In this document: positions 26,570-35,256 of the stretch, piece after piece
Layout of the letters: each line of letters begins with the position of its first letter
How positions within the stretch are numbered: position 1 is the stretch's first letter
Assembly: GCF_021044625.1 (NCBI RefSeq)
Contig: NZ_CP087999.1
Span: 5,043,001 to 5,107,000, forward strand
Direction: 5' to 3'
From: Geomonas sp. RF6
Lineage (GTDB): Bacteria; Desulfobacterota; Desulfuromonadia; Geobacterales; Geobacteraceae
DNA: 64,000 nucleotides
Notes under the pieces: model-generated
Seen by the model: only the letters and a program-made list of their open reading frames with translations
Databases searched by the model: none
Told to the model about the DNA's origin: nothing
Made by a program: the position numbers and the translations under genes

Positions 26570-27181
26570 ATGAAGTTTATGCTAGTTTCTGCTTTCTTCA
26601 TTCTTTCTGCGACTGCCTTTGCTTCACCATGTCCACCGAACGACACCTCCAAACCTGTAGACGAGGTCATAACCAGACTTGCAGACGTGGATGGAGACGG
26701 CATTCAAGACAAAATCGAACTCCACGTCAAAAGTAAAAACTTTAACTCACCTTTCAAGTGGGAGCTGAAGATATACTCAAAAGGAAAGACCATTTACAAG
26801 AAAAGTGGAAGCAATGAACGAATTGAGCCCTTCTTCGCTGAACAGAACTACATCAGTGGCTGTACTGGATATACTGATTGTAAGTGCAAGTGGTTTTTCC
26901 ACGATTACCTTGACCAGATGGTAATGAAAATGTCGAGTGATAACGTGGGCGTATTCGATAAAACTGCACCCAATTCGATCTATGTAATCGCAAAGCGGTA
27001 TCTCAGCAAGGAATATACGAAAAACCCCAAGAGAGTGGAAGAGGCGATTAAGAATGCTGTGGAGCGGTTACTCTCAGGTAAAGCTGTTGCGATTCAAGCT
27101 TTCGACGAGCCTGAAATTACAACACTGCCTATGGTCTGGATGCCCGAGTTTAGCCGATTCGTGCCGATCTACGAAGATTGA
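26570..27181 (+). CDS. Exported protein of unknown function with a calcium-loop-like motif (passenger gene)
   Basis: 203 aa with a clear signal peptide (MKFMLVSAFFILSATAFAS). Just after it, ADVDGDGIQDKIELHV resembles the Asp-rich loop of EF-hand, dockerin or thrombospondin-3-type repeats, which bind calcium. Four Cys follow in GCTGYTDCKCKW or near the N-terminus. GAGGA lies upstream of the ATG. The base composition is visibly more AT-rich than that of the neighbouring genes, and it lies inside the insertion element, 107 bp after the transposase. I do not recognise a family. It is not needed for transposition by any known logic, so it looks like a carried gene. Confidence 0.75.
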   Translation: MKFMLVSAFFILSATAFASPCPPNDTSKPVDEVITRLADVDGDGIQDKIELHVKSKNFNSPFKWELKIYSKGKTIYKKSGSNERIEPFFAEQNYISGCTGYTDCKCKWFFHDYLDQMVMKMSSDNVGVFDKTAPNSIYVIAKRYLSKEYTKNPKRVEEAIKNAVERLLSGKAVAIQAFDEPEITTLPMVWMPEFSRFVPIYED

Positions 27182-27282
27182 GGGGCTTACCAGAACGGTG
27201 AAATCCGTACAGCCTGGACACGTACGGTGTCCTGAAAACTGAGTTCAAAATGCCTGGGGAAATATTTTCCGAGGAAAAAACA

Positions 27283-27323
27283 AAAACTCCCACCATCCTA
27301 ACCTCTGGATTGGTGGGAGTTTT
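27283..27323. terminator. Bidirectional terminator near the right end of the element
   Basis: 13-bp perfect stem: arms 27283-27295 (AAAACTCCCACCA) and 27311-27323, 15-nt loop, with T and A tracts on either side. It would stop transcripts leaving the element and those entering from the convergent sigma54 regulator. Confidence 0.88.
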
Positions 27324-27345
27324 GTTTTGCTCAAGCGATCAAACC

Positions 27346-27370
27346 TTCAACACTTTAAGTAAGGGCGTTG
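27346..27370 (-). repeat. Right terminal inverted repeat (25 bp)
   Basis: Exact reverse complement of 24588-24612; ends AAGGGCGTTG directly before the target duplication. Confidence 0.92.
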
Positions 27371-27379
27371 AGGCAACCG
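27371..27379. repeat. Target-site duplication, right copy
   Basis: AGGCAACCG, identical to 24579-24587. Confidence 0.9.
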
Positions 27380-27394
27380 GCGTCTCTTTTTTTT
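27379..27394. terminator. Right half of the split bidirectional terminator
   Basis: GGCGTCTCT followed by a T run; complements AGAGACGCC at 24570-24578 on the other side of the insertion element. Confidence 0.85.
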
Positions 27395-27430
27395 GTTTCA
27401 TCTCTGATATATGCCTTCAGAGGGAGAAGA

Positions 27431-28885
27431 TCAGTCGGTCGCCCCGATCCTGTAACGCTCTAGGCGGTCGCGCAGGGTGTTCCTGCTGATCCCCAGGAGC
27501 TTCGCCGCGAAGACCTGGTTGTTGTTGCTCTTTTCCATCGCCATGTGGATGAGCGCCTTTTCCAGCCCCATATTCACGCTCTCGTAGATGGTACCCTTGT
27601 TCCTCTGGCAGATCCCGTCGAAAACCGGCTCCAGCATGCTCCAGAAGACCTCGTAGTAATCGTCCCCCGCCGCCTCAAGATCGATCTCCTTGAATCCCAC
27701 CTTCGCCTTCAGGAAGGACTCGAAGTCCGCCGGCACGAGGATGTCGCCGCGGCAAAAGACCGTGGCGGAGTTGATCACGTTCTTCAGTTCACGGATATTC
27801 CCTTCCCACGGGTGATTGACGAGGAGCGCCATCGTCTCCGGTGCCACACCTTTTATATTCTTCCCGTACTTCTTGGAAAACTTCCTCACGAAAAGGTCCA
27901 CCAGAAGCGGGACGTCCTCGGCGCGGTCCCTCAGCGGCGGCAGGAAGAAGTTCACCACCCGCAGGCGGTAGAAGAGGTCCATGCGGAAGCTCTTTTCCTT
28001 CACGCTGTTGAGGAGGCTCTTGTTGGTGGCGGCGATGACGCGCACGTCCACCTTGATCGTCTCGTTCCCCCCTACCCGCTCGAACTCCTGGTTTTCCAGG
28101 ACACGCAGGAACTTCCCCTGGTTGGCGAGGCTCATCTCCCCGATCTCGTCGAGGAAGATCGTCCCCCCGTTGCACTGCTCGAATTTCCCGATGCGCCGCG
28201 AATGGGCATCGGTGAAGGCGCCCTTCTCGTGGCCGAAAAGCTCCGACTCCAGGAGCGACTCGGGGAGCGCCGCGCAGTTCACCGCCAGAAAAGGGCGGTT
28301 CTTGCGCTTGGAGTTGTTGTACACGGCGCGCGCCAGGAGCTCCTTCCCCGTGCCGGACTCACCCTGGATGAGGACCGTGGCGTCCGAATCGGCGACGGAG
28401 CCGACCATCTTCCAGATCTCGATCATCTCGGGGGAGGAGCCGATCATCACGTCTTCGCTCAGATCCTCCTCCACCACCATATTGGGGCGCTCCTTCGTGT
28501 AGCGCACCTTTCTGCTCAGGAGGTTGCACTCCAGCGCCTTTTTCGCCGCCGCCTTCAGCTTCCCGGTATCGAAAGGCTTGGTGACGTAGTCGAACGCGCC
28601 GAACTTCATCGCCTCGATGGCGTTCTTCGTGGTCTTGTACCCGGTGGCCATGATGACGGCGAGCCCGGGGTCGATCTTTTTCGCCTCCTGGAGCACCTCG
28701 AGGCCGGACTTCTGCGGCAGGCCGATATCGATGATCGCCACGTTGGGACGATCGGCCACCAGTCTCCTCAGTGCGGATTCGCTGTCGCTTTCCAGGAATA
28801 CCTCGAAGTCCTCTCCGGCGAAAACGGTTTTCAGCATGAGAAGTATGTCGTGGTCATCGTCCAGTATCAGTAGTTTTGCGGTCAT
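27431..28885 (-). CDS. NtrC-family sigma54-dependent response regulator
   Basis: 484 aa. Receiver (D53 in AIIDIGLPQKSG), AAA+ domain with Walker A GESGTGKE (175-182) and Walker B region GGTIFLDEIGE, and a C-terminal Fis-type helix-turn-helix (NNNQVFAAKLLGISRNTLRDR). The sigma54-contact loop reads GAFTDA (222-227) instead of the usual GAFTGA. GGGAGGG precedes the ATG. No kinase is adjacent. It is convergent with the HD-GYP gene, and the shared terminator between them was interrupted by the insertion element. Confidence 0.93.
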   Translation of the reverse strand: MTAKLLILDDDHDILLMLKTVFAGEDFEVFLESDSESALRRLVADRPNVAIIDIGLPQKSGLEVLQEAKKIDPGLAVIMATGYKTTKNAIEAMKFGAFDYVTKPFDTGKLKAAAKKALECNLLSRKVRYTKERPNMVVEEDLSEDVMIGSSPEMIEIWKMVGSVADSDATVLIQGESGTGKELLARAVYNNSKRKNRPFLAVNCAALPESLLESELFGHEKGAFTDAHSRRIGKFEQCNGGTIFLDEIGEMSLANQGKFLRVLENQEFERVGGNETIKVDVRVIAATNKSLLNSVKEKSFRMDLFYRLRVVNFFLPPLRDRAEDVPLLVDLFVRKFSKKYGKNIKGVAPETMALLVNHPWEGNIRELKNVINSATVFCRGDILVPADFESFLKAKVGFKEIDLEAAGDDYYEVFWSMLEPVFDGICQRNKGTIYESVNMGLEKALIHMAMEKSNNNQVFAAKLLGISRNTLRDRLERYRIGATD

Positions 28886-29514
28886 TCTGCCCTCCCTCTA
28901 GCGCCCGGTTCGGATATAGCGGCTCTCCACTCTGCCGCTCGACCGGGATCGTCCGGCGCTTACAGTTCTTGTATTACAGACTTATCGGCGGGAGTAAGGA
29001 AATAGATGAGGCTTAAATCGCGGAAACAGTAAAGAAATCACATGCAACCGGTCGTACGGGCCGGGCATCACAGGAGGATTATACCAGAGTTGCAGCAATT
29101 CCTGAGGCCGCCCAGCCTTTAACGGCGTCTTTTGTGCAAGGAGCTAGCATTTGAGTCTCGAGCCGCAGGGCGGGCTCCTCCGCGCCGGCCGCATATGCGG
29201 AACCCACAAAAAGCAAATCCCCCCTGTCCCCCTTCGAAAAGGTTCTTCCGGGAATTGTGGGGAGGAGATCAATGAGAGCAAGCCGTCGGCAGCGCGTTCC
29301 TCCCCTTTCAAGGGGGAGGACAGGAGGGGGATGGGGTCGGCACGGCCAACCTCTACCCCATCCCCACCCTGTCCCTCCCCTTGAAAGGGAGGGGACGCCT
29401 GAGCTCGAGCTCTGCTAAAGGCACACAAGGCCGGTTTATTCAAGCTATACAAGCTTCCCGGAATTCCCGGATGACCCTTTGCGAAGGGGGACACGGGGGA
29501 TTTTGCCTTGCACG
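28886..29514. other. Non-coding region with a nested GC-rich inverted repeat
   Basis: No credible gene; a 205-codon minus-strand frame crosses the repeat and has no recognisable sequence. The stretch 28886-29150 holds the upstream region of the sigma54 regulator, where a lone GCCGATAA on the minus strand (28982-28989) has no matching -35. The rest is the repeat listed at 29215-29502. Confidence 0.6.
29215..29502. repeat. Nested palindromic repeat element (type A)
   Basis: Outer arms at about 29215-29256 and 29459-29502 (CCCCCTTCG...TCCGGGAATT against its complement), and inner arms at about 29297-29340 and 29350-29396 (CTCCCCTTTCAAGGGGGAGG type, then ACAGG-GGGATGGGG). It shares the motif of a GGGGGAGG-type hairpin followed by ACAGGG and G-rich sequence with the elements at 39233 and 57755. 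Confidence 0.65.
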
Positions 29515-29546
29515 AAAAAAGGACCGCCCCTTTCCAAGGGCGGTCC
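29515..29546 (-). terminator. Terminator of the fbp operon
   Basis: 9-bp perfect stem GGACCGCCC (29521-29529) / GGGCGGTCC (29538-29546); read on the minus strand it is followed by six T (29520-29515). It lies 31 bp after the stop of the small acidic protein gene. Confidence 0.88.
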
Positions 29547-29577
29547 TTTCCAGTTCCAGCTATATTAAGTTTTAGTG

Positions 29578-29817
29578 CTACATTTCCTCTTCTTCGTATT
29601 CGTCCGCCTCGTAGTCGGATGCCTCGTCCTCCTCCTCGTCGTACTCTTCCGCGAGGTACTGGCTGGAGGTATCCTCCTCCTGGATCGCCTCGAACTTCTC
29701 GATCGCTTCCTTGTTGGTGCAGAAACGACCCTCTTTCTGGCGGCAGTTTTCTAGACTGCACAGGTCAAAGAGCTGGATTTCGCTACAGAGCCTGCGCACC
29801 GGTTCTTTTGTTTCCAT
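29578..29817 (-). CDS. Small Cys-containing acidic protein of unknown function
   Basis: 79 aa. The N-terminal half has four Cys (C11, C20, C25, C33) in a pattern that could hold a metal or FeS site (CSEIQLFDLC, LENCRQKEGRFC). The C-terminal third is almost all Glu, Asp and Tyr (YDEEEDEASDYEADEYEEEEM). GGGGAAG precedes the ATG. It lies 34 bp after fbp on the same strand and before a strong terminator, so it is expressed with fbp. No family recognised. Confidence 0.75.
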   Translation of the reverse strand: METKEPVRRLCSEIQLFDLCSLENCRQKEGRFCTNKEAIEKFEAIQEEDTSSQYLAEEYDEEEDEASDYEADEYEEEEM

Positions 29818-29851
29818 ACACTTCCCCTGATATTACTCGTGTTGCTGTGCT

Positions 29852-30847
29852 TCAAACACTGCCGTACTTTACACTTTTCGTTTCCAAATTACCAGCGCTT
29901 ACTCCCTCGGCGCCGTTCAGAAATTCCATCGCCTTCGCTACGTCAGCCTTGCAGCCGATGTAGATCGGGGCGCGCTGGTCGAGCGATTCCGGCTTGATGT
30001 CCAGAATGGGAATCGTGCCGTTGGTGGCGGCGCCGCCGGCGTGCTCCATGATGAACGCCATCGGGTTGAGCTCGAAAAGCACGCGCAGCTTCCCGTTCGG
30101 GGAGCCGACCAGGGCCGGGTACATAAAGAGCCCCTTCCCCTTCATAAGAACCTGGTTGATGTCCGGAACGAACCCGCCGGAGTAGCGCAGCTTGCACCCT
30201 TTCGTCTCCAGGTACTTGATGAAGGCTTCGTCTCCGTCGTTGTACTTGTTGCGCAGCCCGCCCGGAGCGTAGATGTTCCCTTCCGGCTGCATGCGCACGT
30301 TTTCCCTGGTGAGGGTGAATTCCATCAGGTGGTTCATGGTGAACTCGTGAACGCCGTCGCCGACGGTGTAGACGAGAGAGACGCGCGGTCCGTACAGGAT
30401 GTAGAGGGCGGCCACCTGGTTGCGGCCAGGCTGCAGCAGGTCGCAGCCGGCGTAGATCGACACGATGGTGCCGACCGCCAGGTTGACGTCGACGAGAGAG
30501 GAGCCGTCGAGGGGATCGTAGGCGACGGAATAAAGACCGTTTGCGTCCCCCTGCACTTCGTATATCTCGTCCATCTCCTCGGAGGCGATGTTGCACACCA
30601 CGCCGGACTGGATCAGCCTCTTGCGCATGATGCGGTCGGAGAGGACGTCGAGAGCGAGCTGCTCCTCGCCGTACAGGTTGGAAGTACCAGCTACACCCAG
30701 ATCACCGGTGCGCACCGCATTGATCACATATTTACTGGCCTCTGCTATCTCACAGATGAGGTGGACGAGATTGTCACAGATACCCTGTTGACGCAGGTGG
30801 CGGCGCAGATCAATCTGAAATTTGGTTTTTCCCGGTTCGCTTGGCAT
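29852..30847 (-). CDS. fbp: Class I fructose-1,6-bisphosphatase
   Basis: A 331-aa FBPase hydrolysing fructose-1,6-bisphosphate to fructose-6-phosphate in gluconeogenesis. It has the metal-binding region ASEEMDEIYEV, DPLDGSSLVDVNLAVGTI, and the substrate-binding RYSGGFVPDINQVLMKGKG and EHAGGAATNG. The length is normal for class I. It is first in a two-gene operon with the small acidic protein. Gluconeogenic growth on acetate-type substrates, typical of Geobacterales, fits its presence. Confidence 0.96.
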   Translation of the reverse strand: MPSEPGKTKFQIDLRRHLRQQGICDNLVHLICEIAEASKYVINAVRTGDLGVAGTSNLYGEEQLALDVLSDRIMRKRLIQSGVVCNIASEEMDEIYEVQGDANGLYSVAYDPLDGSSLVDVNLAVGTIVSIYAGCDLLQPGRNQVAALYILYGPRVSLVYTVGDGVHEFTMNHLMEFTLTRENVRMQPEGNIYAPGGLRNKYNDGDEAFIKYLETKGCKLRYSGGFVPDINQVLMKGKGLFMYPALVGSPNGKLRVLFELNPMAFIMEHAGGAATNGTIPILDIKPESLDQRAPIYIGCKADVAKAMEFLNGAEGVSAGNLETKSVKYGSV

Positions 30848-31057
30848 GGCACCCCCCGATTAGTTTTAAATTAGAATTATCTTACGACGGTAAGATTATG
30901 CGAATTTCCCCTCCAAAGCAAGTAAAAAAGTTTACGACTGCGCCCTCACAGTGAACTTTACATTTCTTTAGAGAATGGCTCCTAACTCTATGCCAGAAAG
31001 TCGTCACGAATGTCAGATTTTGGTGCGACTGACCCTGATCCCCGCAGCTCACCCCCG

Positions 31058-34039
31058 CTACATCTCCGCCCCCTCCTCCGGCGTAAAGCCGCGCCGCATG
31101 GTGTTTTCCGTGACCACACGCGGGTCCATGAAGTGCAGGAGGTAGTCCGGCCCCCCTGCCTTCGTCCCTCCGCCGGACATGCGCGAGCCGCCGAAGGGCT
31201 GGCGCCCCACCAGCGCCCCGGTGATATTCCTGTTGAGGTAGAGATTGCCTACCCGAAACTCCCGGCGGGCGCGCTCCAGATGGACCGGGCTGCGGCTGAA
31301 GACGCCCCCTGTGAGGGCGAAGCGGGTGGAGTTGGCAAAGGCGAGCGCCTCGTCGAAGTCCTTCGCCCGCATGACCGCAAGGACGGGGCCGAAGATCTCC
31401 TCCTGCGCGATCCGGTGTTCCGGCCTGATCCCCCCGATTATGGCAAGGGGAACATAGAAGCCCCCCGCCGGAACCGGGCTCTCATAGAGAAGCTCCCCCT
31501 CCTTCCTGCCGATCTCGATGTATTCGAGGATACGCCGCACCGCCGATTCCTCCGCCACCGCGCCCAGATAGTGCGCAGGATCCTCGGCAGGACCGATGGA
31601 AAGAGAGCGCGCCATCTCGAGGAGGCGCTCCACGAACCTGTCGTACACCGCATCGAGGACGATGACCCGCGAGCAGGCGGAGCACTTCTGCCCCTGGAAA
31701 GCGAAGGCGCTGTACACCACCTGCGGCACCGCCTCATCGAGGTCGGCGTCGTCGTCCACGATTATGGCGTTCTTCCCCCCCATCTCGCACACCACCTTCT
31801 TCACGTTAGCCTGCCCCGGGTGGACGACCGAGGCGCGCTGCAGGATGCGGGTCCCGGTCTCCAGCGAGCCGGTAAAGGCGATGAGACTGATCCCCGGATG
31901 ATCGACAAGGAAGTCCCCCATGACGCTGCCGCGCCCCGGTGTGTAGTTCAGAACGCCGGGAGGGATCCCCGCCTCCTGGAGAATCTCCGTCATCTGCCAC
32001 CCGACGACCGGCGTGAGTCCGGAAGGCTTGAATACGACCGTATTTCCCGCCACGATTGCTGCAGCAGCCATCCCCATCCCTATGGCAAGGGGGAAGTTCC
32101 AGGGGGAGATTACCGCCGCCACCCCCTTCGGCTCATAGAAGTAGCGGTTGTCCTCTCCCGGTGCGTGCCCCAGGCGGCGCTCCCCGGCGAGAAGGGTCAT
32201 CTGCCAGGCGTAGTACTCCAGGAAGTCGATCGCCTCCGCCACATCCGCGTACGCCTGGTCCCACTGCTTGCCGATCTCCAGTATCTGCCATGCCGCGAGC
32301 TCGAAGATCCTGCCGCGTGCCAGCGCCGCGCCCTTGCGTAGATACTCCGCCCGCCGCACGGGATCCGTATCGCGCCAGGACGGAAAAGCCTCCGCCGCAG
32401 CTGCGATAGCGAGCGACACTTCGTCGGTTCCCGCCTGACATACCACCCCGATGATCTCCGAGGGATGGGCCGGATTGACGGACGGGAGGGTATCGGCGGT
32501 CTCGACCTCGCGACCGCCGATGAGAAGCCGGTATCGCTTCCCCAGCGACTGGCGGACCAGGGCAATGTGCCTCGGGAACTCCCCCCTCTGGCTCGCCCTC
32601 GCAAAATCGACCAGCGGCTCGTTTTCAAAGGGGCGTGCAGCAGCCGGCGCCTCGTGCGCTGGAGGCTCCGCGCCCTCGGCGGCGACAGCGGGATCGGCAA
32701 GAAGCTTCTCTATTTGCGCCCCCTCGGCAAAGCTGAGACGCAGGAACGACTCGTTCGCCGTATTTTCCAGGAGGCGCCGCACGAGGTATCCCATCCCCGG
32801 GACCATGCTGCCGTAGGGGCAGTAGAGTCGCACCCGCCCGGCTATCCTCAGTATCCCCCTGCGCACCGGTTCCGCCATCCCGTACAGGAGCTGGAATTCA
32901 TACTTCTCCTCCGGCACCCGCAGCTCGCGCGCCATCTCCAGCACCGCCGAGATGGTGCGGATGTTGTGGGAGCCGCAGGCGAAGTGGCAGATGTCGTGGT
33001 TCTCCATGATCTTCCGGGCGTGCCGCTCGAACGCCGCATCGGTCTGGGCCTTCATCGTCCACACCGGAATCTCCCATCCGTTCTGGCGCGCCTTCACCGT
33101 CTCATAGTCCCAGTAAGCGCCCTTTACCAGCCGGATGGAGATGGGGCAGGAGTTTTCCCGGGCAAAGGAGAGGAGACCTTCGAGGTCGGCGGCCGTGTCC
33201 TTCAGGTAGGCCTGCAGCACGATCCCCAGGTGGGGATAGTCCCGGTACTCGAGCCTCACCCTCTTGTACACCTCGATGGTGATGTCCTTGTGCCGATAGC
33301 TCTCCATATCGATGCACACGAAGGCATTGAGGGGCACCGCCTCCTGCATCAGGCGGCGCAACCGGGAAAGGATCTGCTGCACCGAGCCTTCGAAGTCCTG
33401 CGGGGAAGCGAGGCCGTACAGAGCCGAGGGCTTCACCGAGAGGTTCACCTTCGGGGCGTGCCCCCAGTCAAGGTGCGGCTCCCCCCCTCCCCCCGGGAGG
33501 GACTTCCACCGTTCCAATTCTGAGCGGAAGACCGCGAGGAGCTCGAGGTAGGTTTCCAGGTACTGCTCCGCCTCCTTGTCGGAGACTGTAGCCTCACCGA
33601 GCACATCGACCACGGCGGCAAATCCCTCTTTTCTGAGTCGCGCCAGCGTCCGGAGCGCCTCTCCCGTATTCTCACCGATGATGAAGTGGCGGGCCATCTC
33701 CTCGATGTTGCCGCTGAGGATTCTGTCGAGGACGACGCCGCCGAGGGACCCGAGCTTTCCGGCCACTTTTGCGCCGGTGGAGAGGAAGGCAGGGACGTCC
33801 TTTGCGTCGCCGAAGTACTCCCGGACGTGGCTCGCCAGGAGCTTCCCGGTGCTGAGGGTCGGGTAGACATCGACGAAGCGGAACATGCGCACCTTGAACG
33901 CCTCGTTTTTCATGCACCAGTCCATCACCTTCCCTACCCAGGCTCCCTTGTCGAAAAGAGACGGTTTTTCTCCGGCGATTACGGAGAATATCTCCTTGCC
34001 GCGGGAGATGATCCGGCTGTTCAGTTCGCTGTCGTTCAT
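31058..34039 (-). CDS. putA: Bifunctional proline dehydrogenase / delta-1-pyrroline-5-carboxylate dehydrogenase
   Basis: 993 aa, converting proline to glutamate in two steps. The N-terminal PRODH barrel contains KPSALYGLASP, RLVKGAYWDYET and the flavin/substrate region KYEFQLLYGMAEPVRRGI. The C-terminal aldehyde dehydrogenase contains ISPWNFPLAIGMGMAAAAI, FTGSLETG, CEMGGKNAIIV and the catalytic Cys in GQKCSACSR. There is no ribbon-helix-helix DNA-binding domain, and the length matches the minimal PutA known from Geobacter sulfurreducens. AGGAG lies 8 nt before the ATG. It is last in an operon with a GH46-like protein and a LivK-like protein, 22 bp after the latter. Confidence 0.95.
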   Translation of the reverse strand: MNDSELNSRIISRGKEIFSVIAGEKPSLFDKGAWVGKVMDWCMKNEAFKVRMFRFVDVYPTLSTGKLLASHVREYFGDAKDVPAFLSTGAKVAGKLGSLGGVVLDRILSGNIEEMARHFIIGENTGEALRTLARLRKEGFAAVVDVLGEATVSDKEAEQYLETYLELLAVFRSELERWKSLPGGGGEPHLDWGHAPKVNLSVKPSALYGLASPQDFEGSVQQILSRLRRLMQEAVPLNAFVCIDMESYRHKDITIEVYKRVRLEYRDYPHLGIVLQAYLKDTAADLEGLLSFARENSCPISIRLVKGAYWDYETVKARQNGWEIPVWTMKAQTDAAFERHARKIMENHDICHFACGSHNIRTISAVLEMARELRVPEEKYEFQLLYGMAEPVRRGILRIAGRVRLYCPYGSMVPGMGYLVRRLLENTANESFLRLSFAEGAQIEKLLADPAVAAEGAEPPAHEAPAAARPFENEPLVDFARASQRGEFPRHIALVRQSLGKRYRLLIGGREVETADTLPSVNPAHPSEIIGVVCQAGTDEVSLAIAAAAEAFPSWRDTDPVRRAEYLRKGAALARGRIFELAAWQILEIGKQWDQAYADVAEAIDFLEYYAWQMTLLAGERRLGHAPGEDNRYFYEPKGVAAVISPWNFPLAIGMGMAAAAIVAGNTVVFKPSGLTPVVGWQMTEILQEAGIPPGVLNYTPGRGSVMGDFLVDHPGISLIAFTGSLETGTRILQRASVVHPGQANVKKVVCEMGGKNAIIVDDDADLDEAVPQVVYSAFAFQGQKCSACSRVIVLDAVYDRFVERLLEMARSLSIGPAEDPAHYLGAVAEESAVRRILEYIEIGRKEGELLYESPVPAGGFYVPLAIIGGIRPEHRIAQEEIFGPVLAVMRAKDFDEALAFANSTRFALTGGVFSRSPVHLERARREFRVGNLYLNRNITGALVGRQPFGGSRMSGGGTKAGGPDYLLHFMDPRVVTENTMRRGFTPEEGAEM

Positions 34040-34061
34040 TTCGTGCTCCTGAGCGTGCTCG

Positions 34062-35234
34062 CTACTCCATCCTTACCGGCACCTGCACCTTGAGGGTAAA
34101 CTTGCCGTTTTTTACCTCCAGAAGGCTCAGCGGCGTCTTGATCGGCTCGCGGTTGGGGCGGATCGTTATGGTCCCCGAGACCCCCTTGAAGTTTCGTGTC
34201 TGTGCGAGCGCATTCTTGAAGACGCTCGGGTCGCTGCTCTTCGCCCGCTTCATGGCATCGGCAAGGAGAAGGATGGCATCGTACCCCTGCGCGGCGAAGA
34301 GCCCCGGAAGCTCGCCGTTGTACTTCGCCCGGTACCCGTTCACGAACCTCGTCGTCTCCGGCCCCGCGTGCTCGGGGGAGAAGCCGAGTGCTACCATGGA
34401 GCCTTCCACGGCAGTCCCCCCGAGCTCGATGAACTTCGGCGAGAAGAGCCCGTCGCCGCCGAACATCACCACCCGCACCCCCTGCTTGCGCGCCTCCTTC
34501 ATGATGAGGGCGCCTTCCGTATAGTAGCCGGAGAAGAAGATGACATCCGGGGTCTTCGTCTTGATGGTAGTGAGCTGGGCGCTGAAATCCTTGTCGCCGT
34601 CCTTTATCTTTTCGTCTGCAACAATGGAGATCCCCTTCACCTTGGCCGTGGCATCACGGAAGGTCTGGGAGAGCCCGACGCTGTAGTCGTTGTTGTCGGA
34701 GGTGATGACCGCCACCTTCCTGAAGCCGAGGTCATTGGCGAAGTACTCGATGCAGGCGGGGATGGCGACGCTGTCGAGAAGAGTGTCGCGGAAGATGTAC
34801 TCGCCGGTCTCGACGACACCGGGCCCCGTGGCGCCGGCGGAGAGGAGCACAACCCTCGACCTTTGCGCGATCGGAGCGGCGACCTTTGTTATTCCGGTGG
34901 TGGGATCTCCGACTATGGCGGCTACCTTGTCCCGTCCGATGAACTTCTGGGTGATGGCCGCCCCTTCCTGCTTGTCGCCGCGGTTGTCCCCTTCGACTAT
35001 CACCAGACGCTTTCCTAGGACGCCGCCCGACGCGTTCACCTCGTCCACGGCCAGCTTCATGCCGTCGAGCGTTGGCTTCCCAAACATGGCCACATCGCCG
35101 GTGAGGGCTCCGAGGAACCCGATCTTGATGACGTTATCACCGGAGCGGTTGGAGAGGTCCGATTTTTTGCATCCTAATACAGACAAGGAAACGATGAACA
35201 GAATGAGGACAGCAGCGCCTTTTTTATCGAACAT
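34062..35234 (-). CDS. LivK-like branched-chain amino-acid-type ABC substrate-binding lipoprotein
   Basis: 390 aa. Signal peptide with lipobox LSVLGC, then the type I periplasmic-binding fold: IKIGFLGALTGDVAMFGKPT, DEVNASGGVLGKRL and AAPIAQRSRVVLLSAGATGP. I chose the ATG at 35234 (AAGGAGGAG just upstream) over an earlier in-frame start with no signal sequence. No permease or ATPase gene is adjacent. It lies directly before putA with 22-bp spacing, so proline or a related amino acid is a reasonable ligand, by inference. Confidence 0.88.
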   Translation of the reverse strand: MFDKKGAAVLILFIVSLSVLGCKKSDLSNRSGDNVIKIGFLGALTGDVAMFGKPTLDGMKLAVDEVNASGGVLGKRLVIVEGDNRGDKQEGAAITQKFIGRDKVAAIVGDPTTGITKVAAPIAQRSRVVLLSAGATGPGVVETGEYIFRDTLLDSVAIPACIEYFANDLGFRKVAVITSDNNDYSVGLSQTFRDATAKVKGISIVADEKIKDGDKDFSAQLTTIKTKTPDVIFFSGYYTEGALIMKEARKQGVRVVMFGGDGLFSPKFIELGGTAVEGSMVALGFSPEHAGPETTRFVNGYRAKYNGELPGLFAAQGYDAILLLADAMKRAKSSDPSVFKNALAQTRNFKGVSGTITIRPNREPIKTPLSLLEVKNGKFTLKVQVPVRME

Positions 35235-35256
35235 GAAGGGTCTCCTCCTTACGGTG

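Larger units (their letters stand above)
24588..27370. mobile_element. 2,783-bp insertion element with a transposase-like gene and a secreted passenger protein
   Basis: Bounded by perfect 25-bp inverted repeats (24588-24612 and 27346-27370) and a 9-bp direct duplication. It holds a 597-aa transposase-like gene, a 203-aa exported protein of lower GC, and one hairpin-type terminator near each end, both lying inside the terminal repeats. It sits precisely in the loop of a former intrinsic terminator. The perfect repeats and intact transposase frame suggest a recent and possibly active insertion. I cannot assign an IS family: the repeat starts CAACGCCC and the protein has N-terminal zinc-finger-like cysteines. 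Confidence 0.9.

Noticed and set aside
28982-28989. Second sigma28 promoter (GCCGATAA on the minus strand)
   Set aside because: No TAAA-like -35 lies 15 nt upstream, so half the site is missing.
29144-29761. 205-codon minus-strand frame
   Set aside because: It crosses the nested repeat, the fbp operon terminator and the real small acidic gene, with no domain or ribosome binding site.
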